From the NCBI GenBank assembly GCA_015067635.1, contig SVMA01000014.1:1-46851 (forward strand): a stretch of 46,851 bases of DNA, in the 5' to 3' direction. Shown here one piece after another: positions 1-7,047 of the stretch. Within the stretch, counting starts at the first letter, position 1. The number at the start of each line of letters is the position of its first letter. A program made the position numbers and the translations under genes. The DNA comes from Oscillospiraceae bacterium. GTDB lineage: Bacteria; Bacillota; Clostridia; Oscillospirales; Oscillospiraceae. The notes under the pieces are model-generated. The model saw only the letters and a program-made list of their open reading frames with translations. It was not told the DNA's origin and did not search any database.

Positions 1-62
1 TCACTCTGATCAACGCAATGATGAACTATGGTGATGCTGTTGCTGCAGCATTCCCCGGATAA
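1..62 (+). CDS. C-terminal end of an unidentified protein (5' end outside window)
   Basis: Only the last 19 codons are present, read from base 3, ending at TAA 60-62. The tail contains the motif NAMMNYGDAVAAAF. Similar NYGAAAQ-like tails occur at the ends of large clostridial surface proteins with Ig-like repeats, so a secreted or surface protein is possible, but 19 residues cannot establish this. It is followed by a strong Rho-independent terminator, which supports a genuine gene end. Confidence 0.45.
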   Translation, partial: TLINAMMNYGDAVAAAFPG

Positions 63-96
63 TTCATCCAAAAGCATAAAAACCCAATAAGCAAGA

Positions 97-127
97 AGTA
101 CCGGAGCCTCGGCTCCGGTACTTTTTT
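97..127 (+). terminator. Rho-independent terminator of the gene ending at 62
   Basis: A perfect 12-bp stem (97-108 with 111-122, AGTACCGGAGCC and its complement) is closed by a 2-base TC spacer, so the real loop must open one or more stem pairs. It is followed by a T run to 127. Confidence 0.85.
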
Positions 128-131
128 AGAC

Positions 132-169
132 AAAAACGGACAGTCACAGCTGTGCCTGTCCGCTTTTTT
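132..169. terminator. Bidirectional terminator, mainly serving the minus-strand spore-protein gene
   Basis: CGGACAG (137-143) pairs with CTGTCCG (156-162). The stem is flanked by an A run at 132-136, which is a T run on the minus strand, and by a T run at 164-169 on the plus strand. It sits just after the stop codon of the SASP gene. Confidence 0.75.
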
Positions 170-171
170 AC

Positions 172-366
172 TTACTGCATGCCCTGCTCGTAAGCTTCGA
201 TCATCTTCTTGACCATCTGGCCGCCGACAGAGCCGGCTTCACGAGAGGTCAGATCGCCGTTGTAACCGTTCTTCAGGTTCACGCCGACCTCGGAAGCAGC
301 CTGCATCTTGAACTTGTCCATAGCTTCACGAGCCTGGGGCACATTGATCTGGTTGTTGTTCTTCAT
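172..366 (-). CDS. Alpha/beta-type small acid-soluble spore protein (SASP)
   Basis: 64 residues. The C-terminal half carries the SASP signature TSREAGSVGGQMVKKMI. The N-terminal half has a short polar lead followed by an amphipathic helix (AREAMDKFKMQAASEVGV). Proteins of this family coat DNA in the spore core, protect it from UV and heat, and are degraded by the Gpr protease at germination. The start chosen is the ATG at 366, with AAAGGAGAG 8-10 bases upstream; a longer frame reaching 414 has no ribosome site and would overlap the promoter. A sigma-G-like promoter lies upstream and a terminator follows directly. The length and motif fit the family well, so this is strong evidence that the organism forms endospores. 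Confidence 0.95.
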   Translation of the reverse strand: MKNNNQINVPQAREAMDKFKMQAASEVGVNLKNGYNGDLTSREAGSVGGQMVKKMIEAYEQGMQ

Positions 367-413
367 AATATTTCTCTCCTTTTCATAACCTTGGCGGTTT
401 TGTTCCGCAAACA

Positions 414-442
414 TAGCATGACCTTTTTGAAGGGAAATATGA
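414..442 (-). promoter_or_regulatory. Sigma-G-like promoter of the SASP gene
   Basis: On the minus strand TCATA (442-438) is followed by 17 bases and CATGCTA (420-414). This resembles the forespore sigma-G consensus (GHATR, ~18 bases, CATNHTA), with one mismatch in the -35 box and a spacer one base short. Forespore expression is what is expected for SASP genes. Confidence 0.55.
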
Positions 443-527
443 TTGCTTTATTTCGGAAAACGACACATTTTTTACCAGACCATATATTTTAATCATTTTC
501 AGAGCATATTGAGGACGTTCTGTCTTT

Positions 528-779
528 TCAGGAATCCTCGCGGCCTAAAAGCCAATCCACAGAAACGCGCAAAATATCTGCTATGGCTACCAATTCATAA
601 TCGAAAACGGGGCGCTTTTGCCCCTCCAGCAAAGATAATGCAGGAGCGCTGATGTCTACTCCAACAAGCTGAAGCTTTGCCAATAATTCGTTTTGTTTCA
701 TATTGTGCTGTATTCTTGCGCGGGTTACCTTTGCACCAATGATATTGCGATTTCCCAATGCCAGTTTTCTTGGTTTCAT
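528..779 (-). CDS. Small Xre-family helix-turn-helix regulator
   Basis: 83 residues, essentially one HTH_3/Xre domain. Recognisable parts are the first helix pair (GAKVTRARIQHNMKQNELLAKL), the recognition region (ISAPALSLLEGQKR) and the family's C-terminal signature ALADILRVSVDWLLG-like helix. An ATG at 779 is chosen because AAGGGG lies 9-10 bases upstream; the alternative ATG at 797 has no ribosome site and falls inside the inverted repeat. The gene diverges from the formyltransferase-like pseudogene. A long inverted repeat (783-827) covers both promoters, so autoregulation and control of the neighbour are likely. No terminator was recognised in 415-527. Confidence 0.85.
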   Translation of the reverse strand: MKPRKLALGNRNIIGAKVTRARIQHNMKQNELLAKLQLVGVDISAPALSLLEGQKRPVFDYELVAIADILRVSVDWLLGREDS

Positions 780-782
780 TCT

Positions 783-827
783 TTTCAACCCCTTCATATA
801 GAATTATATGCAAGAAAGGGGTTGAAA
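783..827. promoter_or_regulatory. Inverted-repeat operator between the Xre regulator and the formyltransferase-like gene
   Basis: Twelve-base arms TTTCAACCCCTT (783-794) and AAGGGGTTGAAA (816-827) match perfectly, with a second internal pair CATATA/TATATG (795-800 and 805-810). The right arm contains the -35 box of the rightward promoter. The centre contains TATAAT on the minus strand (808-803), a likely -10 of the regulator gene. This geometry fits an autoregulated operator controlling both directions. Confidence 0.6.
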
Positions 828-850
828 TAATTGGTAATACGAATTATAAT
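822..850 (+). promoter_or_regulatory. Vegetative promoter of the formyltransferase-like pseudogene
   Basis: TTGAAA (822-827), a 17-base spacer, and TATAAT (845-850): near-consensus sigma-A spacing and sequence. The -35 lies in the right arm of the inverted repeat. Confidence 0.7.
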
Positions 851-923
851 ATATTTCATTGGTTATACCAAATATAATGCGTGACAACGGAATAAAACGA
901 CGTAGCAATTGGAGGATAAAGCT

Positions 924-1596
924 ATGATTGGAATACTTACTTACAATGCGCCCCACCGGAAGACCTATGATGTCTTGTGCCTTTTGAAAACGAAGGCTTA
1001 TCAGAACGTTAGGGTCTATGCAACTCCGCTTCAGTATGAAAAAAGTTTTCGGCCGATCTATAATCACAGACCGGACACACCGCCGTATATCCCGGACACG
1101 GCGAGTATATGTGCGCAGTTTGGTTATTGCTATGTGGAGGGGAAGTTGTCTGATTGGGATATTCCTGAGGATGAGATTCTTTTAATATGCGGAGCAGGTA
1201 TCATTCCGGAGGAGTTTCTCCGGAAACATACCATCTTCAATGCACATCCGGGATATCTTCCTTATTGTCGTGGTTTGGATGCCTATAAATGGGCAATCTA
1301 CGAGGATATGCCAATCAGTGTGACTACACACCTTCTGGGGGGAGTATGTTGATGCAGGGGAGATTATTAAGAGAAGGATGATTCCTCTTTATTATAACGA
1401 TACATTCCATTCAGTGGCATAAAGAGTATATGACAACGAGGTGGAGATGCTGGTGGGGGCGATCGACAAATTGCAGGATGAGCATGAATTTATATTGCCA
1501 GGGCAATATCCATTACATAAGAGAATGCCCCATAGCTATGAAATGCGTTTACTGGAGCGTTTTCACAGCAGGGCTCAAAAGATTCCGATTGTATAA
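924..1596 (+). pseudogene. Formyltransferase-like protein (Formyl_trans_N fold), inactivated
   Basis: Reconstructed product is about 223 residues. The intact first part includes IFNAHPGYLPYCRGLDAYKW, matching the N/H-containing active-site loop of formyl-tetrahydrofolate-dependent formyltransferases (GART and methionyl-tRNA formyltransferase families). The reading frame breaks in a six-G run (1337-1342); with one G fewer it continues as LLGEYVDAGEIIKRRMIPLYY, which supplies the conserved aspartate (VDAGEI). A second lesion, TAA at 1420-1422, stands where a Gln codon (CAA) fits. Beyond it the frame stays open to TAA 1594-1596. Start: ATG 924 with GGAGG 911-915. Two independent lesions argue for real decay rather than one sequencing error. 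The original acceptor substrate (nucleotide sugar, amino acid or other) cannot be told. Confidence 0.8.
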
Positions 1597-1626
1597 GAAA
1601 CGGCACCTTCCGGTGCCGTTTCTTCT
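1597..1626. terminator. Shared terminator between the pseudogene and rubrerythrin
   Basis: GAAACGGCACC (1597-1607) pairs with GGTGCCGTTTC (1612-1622) around a TTCC loop, followed by TTCTT. It lies between two convergent genes and can serve both. Confidence 0.7.
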
Positions 1627-2165
1627 TAGTAATTTTCTGCGTGGACTTCAAAATAGCTTTGCGGATGGTTACAGGTGGGGCAAACCTCGGGGGCGTTGGT
1701 TCCGACCACCAAATGACCGCAGTTGCGGCACTCCCATACCTTTACCTCGCTCTTGGCAAAGACCTCAGCGGTCTCCACATTGCGGAGCAATGCGCGGTAA
1801 CGCTCTTCGTGAGCTTTTTCGATTTCGGCGACCAAACGGAACTTGGCGGCCAGCTCAGGGAAGCCTTCCTTTTCTGCGGTTTCCGCAAAACCGGCATACA
1901 TATCGGTCCACTCATAGTTCTCACCATTGGCGGCGGCCATGAGATTGGAAGCGGTATCGCCAATGCCGTTGAGCTCCTTAAACCACAGCTTTGCGTGTTC
2001 CTTTTCATTGTCTGCCGTTTTCAAAAACAAAGCGGCGATCTGTTCAAAGCCGTCCTTTTTGGCACGGGAAGCAAAATAGGTATACTTGTTTCGAGCCTCG
2101 GATTCGCCGGAGAAAGCGGCCATGAGATTCTTTTCGGTTTGCGTACCGGCATATTTTGTGGGCAT
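1626..2165 (-). CDS. rbr: Rubrerythrin
   Basis: 179 residues. Residues 1-140 form the ferritin-like diiron four-helix bundle, with ligand motifs E21, E54xxH57, E95/E98 and E116xxH119. Residues 143-179 form a C-terminal rubredoxin domain with C146xxC149 and C162xxC165. Rubrerythrins reduce hydrogen peroxide to water in the cytoplasm, with electrons arriving through rubredoxin and NAD(P)H reductases. The start is placed at the ATG at 2165 because GGAGG is then 8 bases upstream; the ATG at 2170 is too close to it. It is divergent from a DtxR-type regulator (2329), which suggests iron- or peroxide-linked control. Its own promoter is at 2214-2241 and it shares the terminator at 1597-1626. Confidence 0.95.
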   Translation of the reverse strand: MPTKYAGTQTEKNLMAAFSGESEARNKYTYFASRAKKDGFEQIAALFLKTADNEKEHAKLWFKELNGIGDTASNLMAAANGENYEWTDMYAGFAETAEKEGFPELAAKFRLVAEIEKAHEERYRALLRNVETAEVFAKSEVKVWECRNCGHLVVGTNAPEVCPTCNHPQSYFEVHAENY

Positions 2166-2213
2166 ATTCATTACCTCCGTTATTTTGGATGGATTTTCCA
2201 TCTCTTATCTATT

Positions 2214-2241
2214 AGTATACCAAAAGTTTTTCGTTTATCAA
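2214..2241 (-). promoter_or_regulatory. Rubrerythrin promoter
   Basis: On the minus strand TTGATA (2241-2236), a 16-base spacer ending in TTGG, and TATACT (2219-2214). The spacer is flanked by CCAAAA/TTTTGG inverted segments that could be part of a regulator site, but no named metal box was recognised. Confidence 0.65.
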
Positions 2242-2270
2242 TAGGTTTTGGATATTTTTCTGCCCAATGC

Positions 2271-2299
2271 TTGCAAAATCTTCCTGTTCGTGGTATGCT
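2271..2299 (+). promoter_or_regulatory. Promoter of the DtxR-type regulator and transketolase genes
   Basis: TTGCAA (2271-2276), a 17-base spacer, and TATGCT (2294-2299). The ribosome site GAGGAGGT and the ATG at 2329 follow. Confidence 0.6.
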
Positions 2300-2328
2300 A
2301 TTGACAGCAAAAAATGAGGAGGTGTCCC

Positions 2329-2697
2329 ATGGCTTTACAAGAATCCGGAGAAATGTATTTGGAAACGATTTTGATTCTTTCCCGGAAGAATAGTTTTGTA
2401 CGTTCCATTGACGTCAGTGAGCACATGGGATATTCCAAGCCCAGTGTCTCACGGGCGGTAGGATTACTGAAAAAGGACGGCTTTATTACAGTCGAAAAGG
2501 ATGGGCATATCCATTTAACAGACAAGGGTCTTGCCTTGGCGGAGAAAATACTCTCCCGGCACACCATTCTTACCGAGATGCTTTTGCGCCTTGGTCTGGA
2601 CGGTGAAACCGCCTCTGCGGATGCCTGCCGGATTGAACACGTCATCAGTGACGAAACCTTTGAGGCAATTAAGAACCATTTATCAAAGCATCAATAA
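2329..2697 (+). CDS. DtxR/MntR-family metal-dependent transcriptional repressor
   Basis: 122 residues: a winged helix (about 1-65; recognition helix around SKPSVSRAVGLL) and a helical metal-binding/dimerisation domain (about 66-122). The metal ligands M9, C100, E103 and H104 (motif ACRIEHVIS), with H78, align with the primary site of iron-sensing DtxR/IdeR (Met/Cys/Glu/His), not with the Asp/Glu site of manganese-sensing MntR. The SH3-like C-terminal domain of actinobacterial DtxR is absent, as in short Firmicute homologues. Start ATG 2329 follows GAGGAGGT; a longer frame at 2314 overlaps this site. It lies head to head with rubrerythrin and 23 bases before the transketolase genes, so it may couple metal status to oxidative defence. 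The DNA targets cannot be read from the sequence. Confidence 0.9.
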   Translation: MALQESGEMYLETILILSRKNSFVRSIDVSEHMGYSKPSVSRAVGLLKKDGFITVEKDGHIHLTDKGLALAEKILSRHTILTEMLLRLGLDGETASADACRIEHVISDETFEAIKNHLSKHQ

Positions 2698-2720
2698 ACA
2701 TCATTTGAGGAGGCAAATCC

Positions 2721-3566
2721 ATGACGCTCAGCGAAAAGAAACAGCTTCAGTGCACAGCCACAAAGGTCCGTATGGGAATCATTGAATCCACCCACGGCGC
2801 CAAGGCTGGCCACCCCGGCGGCAGCTTATCCGCTGCTGAAATGTTCACCTATCTGTATTTCAAGGAAATGAACATCGATCCCAAGAATCCCAAGGCGGAG
2901 AATCGGGACCGTTTTGTTCTGTCCAAAGGCCATACTGCCCCCGGTTTGTATGCCACTTTGGCATACCGTGGCTTCTTCCCCGTGGAAGATCTGCCTACAT
3001 TGCGGCACATTGACAGCTACTTACAGGGTCACCCCAATATGAATACAGTCCCCGGTGTGGATATGTCCACCGGTTCTTTGGGACAGGGTATCTCTGTGGC
3101 TGTGGGAATGGCTTTGGGTGCAAAGCACCAGAATAAAGATTTCCGTGTTTACACTCTGTTGGGTGACGGCGAAATCCAGGAAGGTCAGGTGTGGGAGGCA
3201 TGCATGGCGGCCGCGCACTACAAGCTGGACAATTTGGTCATCGTGATTGATAACAACGGTCTGCAGATCGACGGAAAAATTGACGATGTTATGAGTCCCT
3301 ATCCCATCGTGGACAAGCTGAGCACCTTCGGTTTCCATACCATCGCCATCGATGGCCACGATTTTGATGCCATTGAAAGAGCCATGAATGAGGCCAAGAC
3401 CGTTAAGGGTCAGCCCACCGCCATCGTGATGAAGACCGTTAAGGGCAAGGACGTTTCCTATATGGAAAACCAAGCCAGCTGGCATGGCAAGGCTCCCAAT
3501 GATGAGGAGTATGAAATTGCCATGAACGAGCTGAAGGCAATTCTTGCAGAACAGGAGGGCAAATAA
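2721..3566 (+). CDS. tktA: Transketolase, N-terminal (thiamine-diphosphate pyrophosphate-binding) subunit
   Basis: 281 residues. It matches the first third of full-length transketolase: H31 and H71 (substrate and cofactor histidines, the latter in LSKGHTAPGLYA), GSLGQGISVAVG (118-129), and the ThDP/metal motif GDGEIQEGQVWEA (148-160) with the downstream NNGLQIDG. With the next gene it forms a split transketolase that interconverts pentose, tetrose and heptose phosphates in the non-oxidative pentose phosphate pathway. Split forms are common in Clostridia and archaea. ATG 2721 has GAGGAGG 8 bases upstream. It is probably co-transcribed with the preceding metal regulator (23-base gap) and is separated from its partner subunit by one base. 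A related DXP-synthase-like role is unlikely given the motif spacing. Confidence 0.95.
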   Translation: MTLSEKKQLQCTATKVRMGIIESTHGAKAGHPGGSLSAAEMFTYLYFKEMNIDPKNPKAENRDRFVLSKGHTAPGLYATLAYRGFFPVEDLPTLRHIDSYLQGHPNMNTVPGVDMSTGSLGQGISVAVGMALGAKHQNKDFRVYTLLGDGEIQEGQVWEACMAAAHYKLDNLVIVIDNNGLQIDGKIDDVMSPYPIVDKLSTFGFHTIAIDGHDFDAIERAMNEAKTVKGQPTAIVMKTVKGKDVSYMENQASWHGKAPNDEEYEIAMNELKAILAEQEGK

Positions 3567-3567
3567 A

Positions 3568-4506
3568 ATGGCAGAAATCAAAAAAGTAGCAACCCGTGAT
3601 GCCTACGGTGCGGCCTTGGCCAAGCTGGGCGAAGAAAAGAAAAACCTGGTGGTACTGGATGCTGACCTGGCAGGTGCTACCAAGACCTCCGTGTTCAAAA
3701 AGGCATTTCCCGAGCGTCATTTCGACTGCGGTATTGCTGAGGGCAATATGATTTGTATGGCAGCCGGTCTGTCTACCACCGGTCTGGTGCCTTTTGCATC
3801 TTCCTTTGCAATGTTTGCTGCCGGCCGTGCTTTTGAGCAGGTGCGTAACTCCATCGGTTACCCCCATTTGAATGTGAAAATCGGCGCAACCCATGGCGGC
3901 ATCTCCGTTGGTGAAGACGGTGCCAGCCATCAGTGCTGTGAGGATTTTGCCCTGATGCGCTCCATCCCCGGTATGACAGTCATCTGTCCGGCGGACGGCG
4001 TGGAAGCTGAGGCCGCTGTCCGTGCCGCTTATGAGATGGACGGTCCTGTATACCTGCGGTTTGGTCGTTTGGCCATTCCTCAATTCCATGAAGAGGGTTT
4101 TCGGTTCCAGATCGGCAAGGGCGAGATTCTGAAGGACGGCGCGGATGTGGCGATTATTGCCAACGGTCTGCTGGTTTACGAGGCAATTCAGGCCGGCCAG
4201 ATGCTGGCTGAGGCCGGTATTGAGGCCATGGTGATCAATATGGCTACCATCAAGCCCTTGGATGAGGAATTGGTGCTTGCCGCTGCCCAAAAGTGCGGTA
4301 AGGTCATCACCTGCGAGGAGCATTCCGTTATTGGTGGCTTGGGAGAAGCCGTTTCTGCTTTGCTGGCAGAAAAGCTTCCCACTGTGGTACGCCGCATCGG
4401 TGTGAATGACGAATTCGGTCATTCCGGTCCTGCAGTACCGCTGTTGAAGCAATTTGGGCTGTCCGCGGACCACATTGTGGAAGTGGCAAAGGAACTGTGC
4501 AAGTAA
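3568..4506 (+). CDS. tktB: Transketolase, C-terminal (pyrimidine-binding) subunit
   Basis: 312 residues. The pyrimidine-binding domain (about 5-170) carries the catalytic glutamate in HFDCGIAEGNM (E58), and the C-terminal transketolase domain (about 185-310) contains the usual LEEHSVIGGLGEA-type segment (here CEEHSVIGGLG). Together with the 281-residue partner it rebuilds one transketolase active site at the subunit interface. Start ATG 3568 is one base after the partner's TAA. The ribosome site AGGAGGG lies inside the end of the upstream gene, so translation is coupled. The operon ends at a strong hairpin (4514-4542). Confidence 0.95.
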   Translation: MAEIKKVATRDAYGAALAKLGEEKKNLVVLDADLAGATKTSVFKKAFPERHFDCGIAEGNMICMAAGLSTTGLVPFASSFAMFAAGRAFEQVRNSIGYPHLNVKIGATHGGISVGEDGASHQCCEDFALMRSIPGMTVICPADGVEAEAAVRAAYEMDGPVYLRFGRLAIPQFHEEGFRFQIGKGEILKDGADVAIIANGLLVYEAIQAGQMLAEAGIEAMVINMATIKPLDEELVLAAAQKCGKVITCEEHSVIGGLGEAVSALLAEKLPTVVRRIGVNDEFGHSGPAVPLLKQFGLSADHIVEVAKELCK

Positions 4507-4513
4507 AAAATAG

Positions 4514-4542
4514 AAAGTGCGCTGCCATGCAGCGCACTTTTT
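4514..4542. terminator. Bidirectional terminator between transketolase and the radical SAM gene
   Basis: AAAGTGCGCTGC (4514-4525) pairs with GCAGCGCACTTT (4529-4540) around a CAT loop. T residues follow on the plus side and an A-rich flank (T run on the minus strand) is on the other side. Confidence 0.85.
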
Positions 4543-4545
4543 GCG

Positions 4546-5403
4546 TCAAAAATCCGGAATAAAGACAGAATCGGCAGATTCGGCTTCTTGGGTAAAGCCT
4601 TCCAGACCGTTCAGATACATCCAGCTGAGAACGGCATCATATTCCTCGTCCGTGATCCGTCGGTTCATGGGTGCGGACAGCTGACCTACGGGGGTGTACT
4701 GGCGCATAAGGCTGACCAAGACATCTCCCGGGGAAAAGGTTTCTCCAATCCAGTCCAAAACTCTGAGAGAATTCTCCACGTGACCGGGTAAGATCAAATG
4801 GCGGATGATCACACCCTTGACGATTTTTTCGCCCTGCCACCTAACGGGACCGACCTGTGCCGCCATTTCCCGAATGGCTGTGGAGGCGAAGGAAAAATAG
4901 TCAGAAACGCCGGACAATTCCAGCGCAAGATTATCGTCTGCGTACTTCATATCCGGCAGATAGATGTCAATTTTTCCGCCTAAAGCGCGAATGCTCTCCG
5001 CTTTTTCGTAGCCGCCGCAGTTGTAAACTACCGGCACCGGAAGTTTGGGTTCCAAAGCGGGCAAAAGGGTGGGCAGGAACTGGGTGGGGGTCACGAGATC
5101 GATGTTTTCCGCCCCTTGGGCGATCAGCTTTTCCATTTCCAGACGCAACTGCCGACTGTCCATCGGTGTGCCGGCCGGCAGATGGCTGATGACCCTGTTT
5201 TGGCAGAATTTGCACCCAAGGGTGCAACCGCCGAAAAAGACGGCGCCACTGCCGCCGGAACCGGCCATAGCAGGTTCTTCCCATTGGTGGAGCATGGTCT
5301 TTGCCACCAGAGCTGTGGCAGGACAGCGACAAAATCCCACATGTCCATGGGTGCGGTCAGCACCGCACTGGTGTGGGCATAGCTTGCAATTCTCATAAGT
5401 CAT
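4546..5403 (-). CDS. Radical SAM protein, PflA-like (putative pyruvate formate-lyase activating enzyme family)
   Basis: 285 residues. The radical-SAM [4Fe-4S] motif is C60xxxC64xxC67 (GGCTLGCKFCQN). An N-terminal cysteine-rich segment (CKLCPHQC, residues 6-13, with C25 and C27) resembles the extra cluster or zinc region of the PflA-related uncharacterised enzymes. Later parts look like a glycyl-radical-enzyme activase barrel (TPTQFLP, YNCGGYE, DIYLPDMKYAD). Such proteins generate a 5'-deoxyadenosyl radical; the substrate here is unknown, and no glycyl radical enzyme lies nearby. Start ATG 5403 has AAGGGA about 8 bases upstream; an in-frame ATG 18 bases earlier is less well placed. The gene is divergent from the rRNA methyltransferase, apparently sharing its -35 element. 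Confidence 0.85.
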   Translation of the reverse strand: MTYENCKLCPHQCGADRTHGHVGFCRCPATALVAKTMLHQWEEPAMAGSGGSGAVFFGGCTLGCKFCQNRVISHLPAGTPMDSRQLRLEMEKLIAQGAENIDLVTPTQFLPTLLPALEPKLPVPVVYNCGGYEKAESIRALGGKIDIYLPDMKYADDNLALELSGVSDYFSFASTAIREMAAQVGPVRWQGEKIVKGVIIRHLILPGHVENSLRVLDWIGETFSPGDVLVSLMRQYTPVGQLSAPMNRRITDEEYDAVLSWMYLNGLEGFTQEAESADSVFIPDF

Positions 5404-5446
5404 AGGATCATCCCTTTTCATTCCCAATGGGGGAAGGCTTTCTTTT

Positions 5447-5499
5447 ATATTACCACAACACGACCGGGGTTGCAAGAATGGCTTTTGTCGTGTTATAAT
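5447..5499. promoter_or_regulatory. Divergent promoter pair sharing one -35 hexamer
   Basis: The self-complementary hexamer TTGCAA (5470-5475) serves as -35 in both directions. Rightward: 18-base spacer and TATAAT (5494-5499) for the methyltransferase. Leftward: 17-base spacer and TAATAT (5452-5447) for the radical SAM gene. The methyltransferase frame could start at 5498, but that codon lies in the -10 box, which helps to fix the true start at 5528. Confidence 0.6.
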
Positions 5500-5527
5500 G
5501 AAGCAAATGATGCAAGGAGAAATGGCA

Positions 5528-6877
5528 ATGCTGGAAAAAAGCAAGGTTTATAAAGCGGTCATATCGGACTACACCTCGGAAGGGCAGGGAATTGCCAGAG
5601 TCGAGGGTTGTGTCGTATTCATTCCCAATGCCATTGTAGGGGAAGTCTGTAATGTCCGCATTGAAAAGGCGGCAAAGACCTGGGCAGCAGGGAAAATCGT
5701 CGAAATTTTAGAGAAATCTCCCCACCGCATCAACCGCGCCTGTCCGGTGGCGAAGCTGTGCGGAGGCTGTGCCTTTCACCACATGGATTATGAAGAGGAG
5801 AGCCGGATGAAGGCAGAGCGCGTCCGGGCCTGCCTGAACCGGATCGGGGGAGAGAATTTGGAACAGCTTCCGATTTTGGCGGCACCCACCTGCGAAGGCT
5901 ATCGCAACAAGGCGCAATATCCGGTTTCAGCGAAAAAGGGAAAAGCCTATGCCGGCTTCTTTCGCCAGGGAACCCATGATGTGATAGAGAATCAGCGCTG
6001 TATGATTCTCCCGGAGGAATCCGATGCGGTGAAGGATATTGTAACAGATTATGTAAACCAATTTCGGGTCATGCCGTATGATGAAATTAACCATAAAGGG
6101 TTACTGCGGCACATATATGTCCGCAGGGGTGCGGTGTCCGGACAGGTTTTGGTGTGCCTGGTGCTCAACGGACGGCGGATTCCCAAGCCCGAGGTGCTGG
6201 TGGAACGGCTGAAAAAGGTGCCGGGCTTTACGACCTTGGTGATCTCCGTGAATACCAAGGCCGGAAACAGCGTGTTGGGTGAGGAATTCATTACCCTTTA
6301 TGGCCCGGGATATATCGAGGATACGCTGTGTGGACTGAAATTCCGACTGTCTCCTAGGTCTTTTTATCAGGTGAATCATTATCAGGCACAAAAGCTGTAT
6401 GCGGCGGCCATTGAACGCTCCCAGATCACAAAAAGCGATACGGTTTTGGATCTTTACTGCGGTGTGGGCACCATTACGCTGGCCATGGCAAAGGCGGCAG
6501 GAAAGGTAATTGGCGTGGAGGTCATTCCGCAGGCGGTGGAGGATGCCAGAGATAATGCTGTGCGCAACGGCATTGAGAATGCAGAATTCTTCTGCGGCGA
6601 TGCGGGACAGGCGGCATTGGAATTGGAAAAACAGGGCATTGCTGTGGATGTGGTGGTGGTAGATCCGCCACGAAAGGGCTTGAATGGGGACAGCATCGAA
6701 GCGATTGCGCGTTTTGCGCCCCGTCGGTTGGTGTATGTGTCCTGCGACCCTGCAACCTTGGCCCGTGATGTGGCACTGCTTAAGGAACGGGGCTATAAGC
6801 TGGCGGATGCTTTGGCAGTGGACCTGTTCCCAAGATGCGCGCATGTAGAATCGGTTATCGTCCTTACAAAATCATAA
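5528..6877 (+). CDS. rlmD: 23S rRNA (uracil-5-)-methyltransferase, RlmD/RumA family
   Basis: 449 residues. An N-terminal TRAM RNA-binding domain (about 5-62) is followed by an iron-sulfur cluster segment C72(x5)C78xxC81 (CPVAKLCGGC), an OB-like central region and a SAM-dependent methyltransferase domain (VLDLYCGVGTITLA, VVDPPRKGL). The catalytic nucleophile is in YVSCDPATLARD. The enzyme makes 5-methyluridine in 23S rRNA (U1939-type, or U747 in RlmC/RlmCD). The exact target cannot be decided from sequence, and Firmicutes often use one RlmCD enzyme for both. Start ATG 5528 with GGAG 8 bases upstream. The 3' end is altered: the last codons lie in a 14-bp sequence that recurs after the repeat at 6902-7030, so the present stop appears to be supplied by inserted DNA. 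Confidence 0.92.
   Translation: MLEKSKVYKAVISDYTSEGQGIARVEGCVVFIPNAIVGEVCNVRIEKAAKTWAAGKIVEILEKSPHRINRACPVAKLCGGCAFHHMDYEEESRMKAERVRACLNRIGGENLEQLPILAAPTCEGYRNKAQYPVSAKKGKAYAGFFRQGTHDVIENQRCMILPEESDAVKDIVTDYVNQFRVMPYDEINHKGLLRHIYVRRGAVSGQVLVCLVLNGRRIPKPEVLVERLKKVPGFTTLVISVNTKAGNSVLGEEFITLYGPGYIEDTLCGLKFRLSPRSFYQVNHYQAQKLYAAAIERSQITKSDTVLDLYCGVGTITLAMAKAAGKVIGVEVIPQAVEDARDNAVRNGIENAEFFCGDAGQAALELEKQGIAVDVVVVDPPRKGLNGDSIEAIARFAPRRLVYVSCDPATLARDVALLKERGYKLADALAVDLFPRCAHVESVIVLTKS
6859..6872 (+). repeat. Left 14-bp direct repeat flanking the MITE-like element
   Basis: CGTCCTTACAAAAT occurs here, in the last codons of the methyltransferase gene, and again at 7048-7061. The second copy is followed by TGA in the same phase, which would restore an ancestral stop. 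Confidence 0.7.
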
Positions 6878-6901
6878 TTGCCGGCCGTGCCGGTGATAGG
6901 A

Positions 6902-7030
6902 AAAGGTCCCCTTGTGTGAAGGGGGCTGGCACAAATCTTTGATTTGTGACTGAGGGAGTGTCGCTACGAGAACAACCCCTCCGCCCGGTGTGCGCACTGG
7001 GCACCTCCCCTTACACAGGGGAGGCTTTTT
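6902..7030. mobile_element. MITE-like intergenic palindromic repeat
   Basis: About 130 bp with imperfect terminal inverted repeats. The left end AAAGGTCCCCTTGTGTGAAG resembles the complement of the right end (CTTACACAGGGGAGGCTTTT). Internal palindromes include CACAAATC/GATTTGTG (6930-6948) and GCCCGGTGTGCGCACTGGGC (6983-7002). No coding capacity. It resembles the palindromic intergenic repeats I associate with gut Clostridia genomes. That memory is not a search result. It is bracketed by 14-bp direct repeats. Confidence 0.65.
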
Positions 7031-7047
7031 CGTGCAGCATATCATAC

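Noticed and set aside
5498..5527. Earlier start for the rRNA methyltransferase
   Set aside because: The codon at 5498 overlaps the -10 box TATAAT (5494-5499), and the ribosome site GGAG lies at 5516-5519 before ATG 5528.
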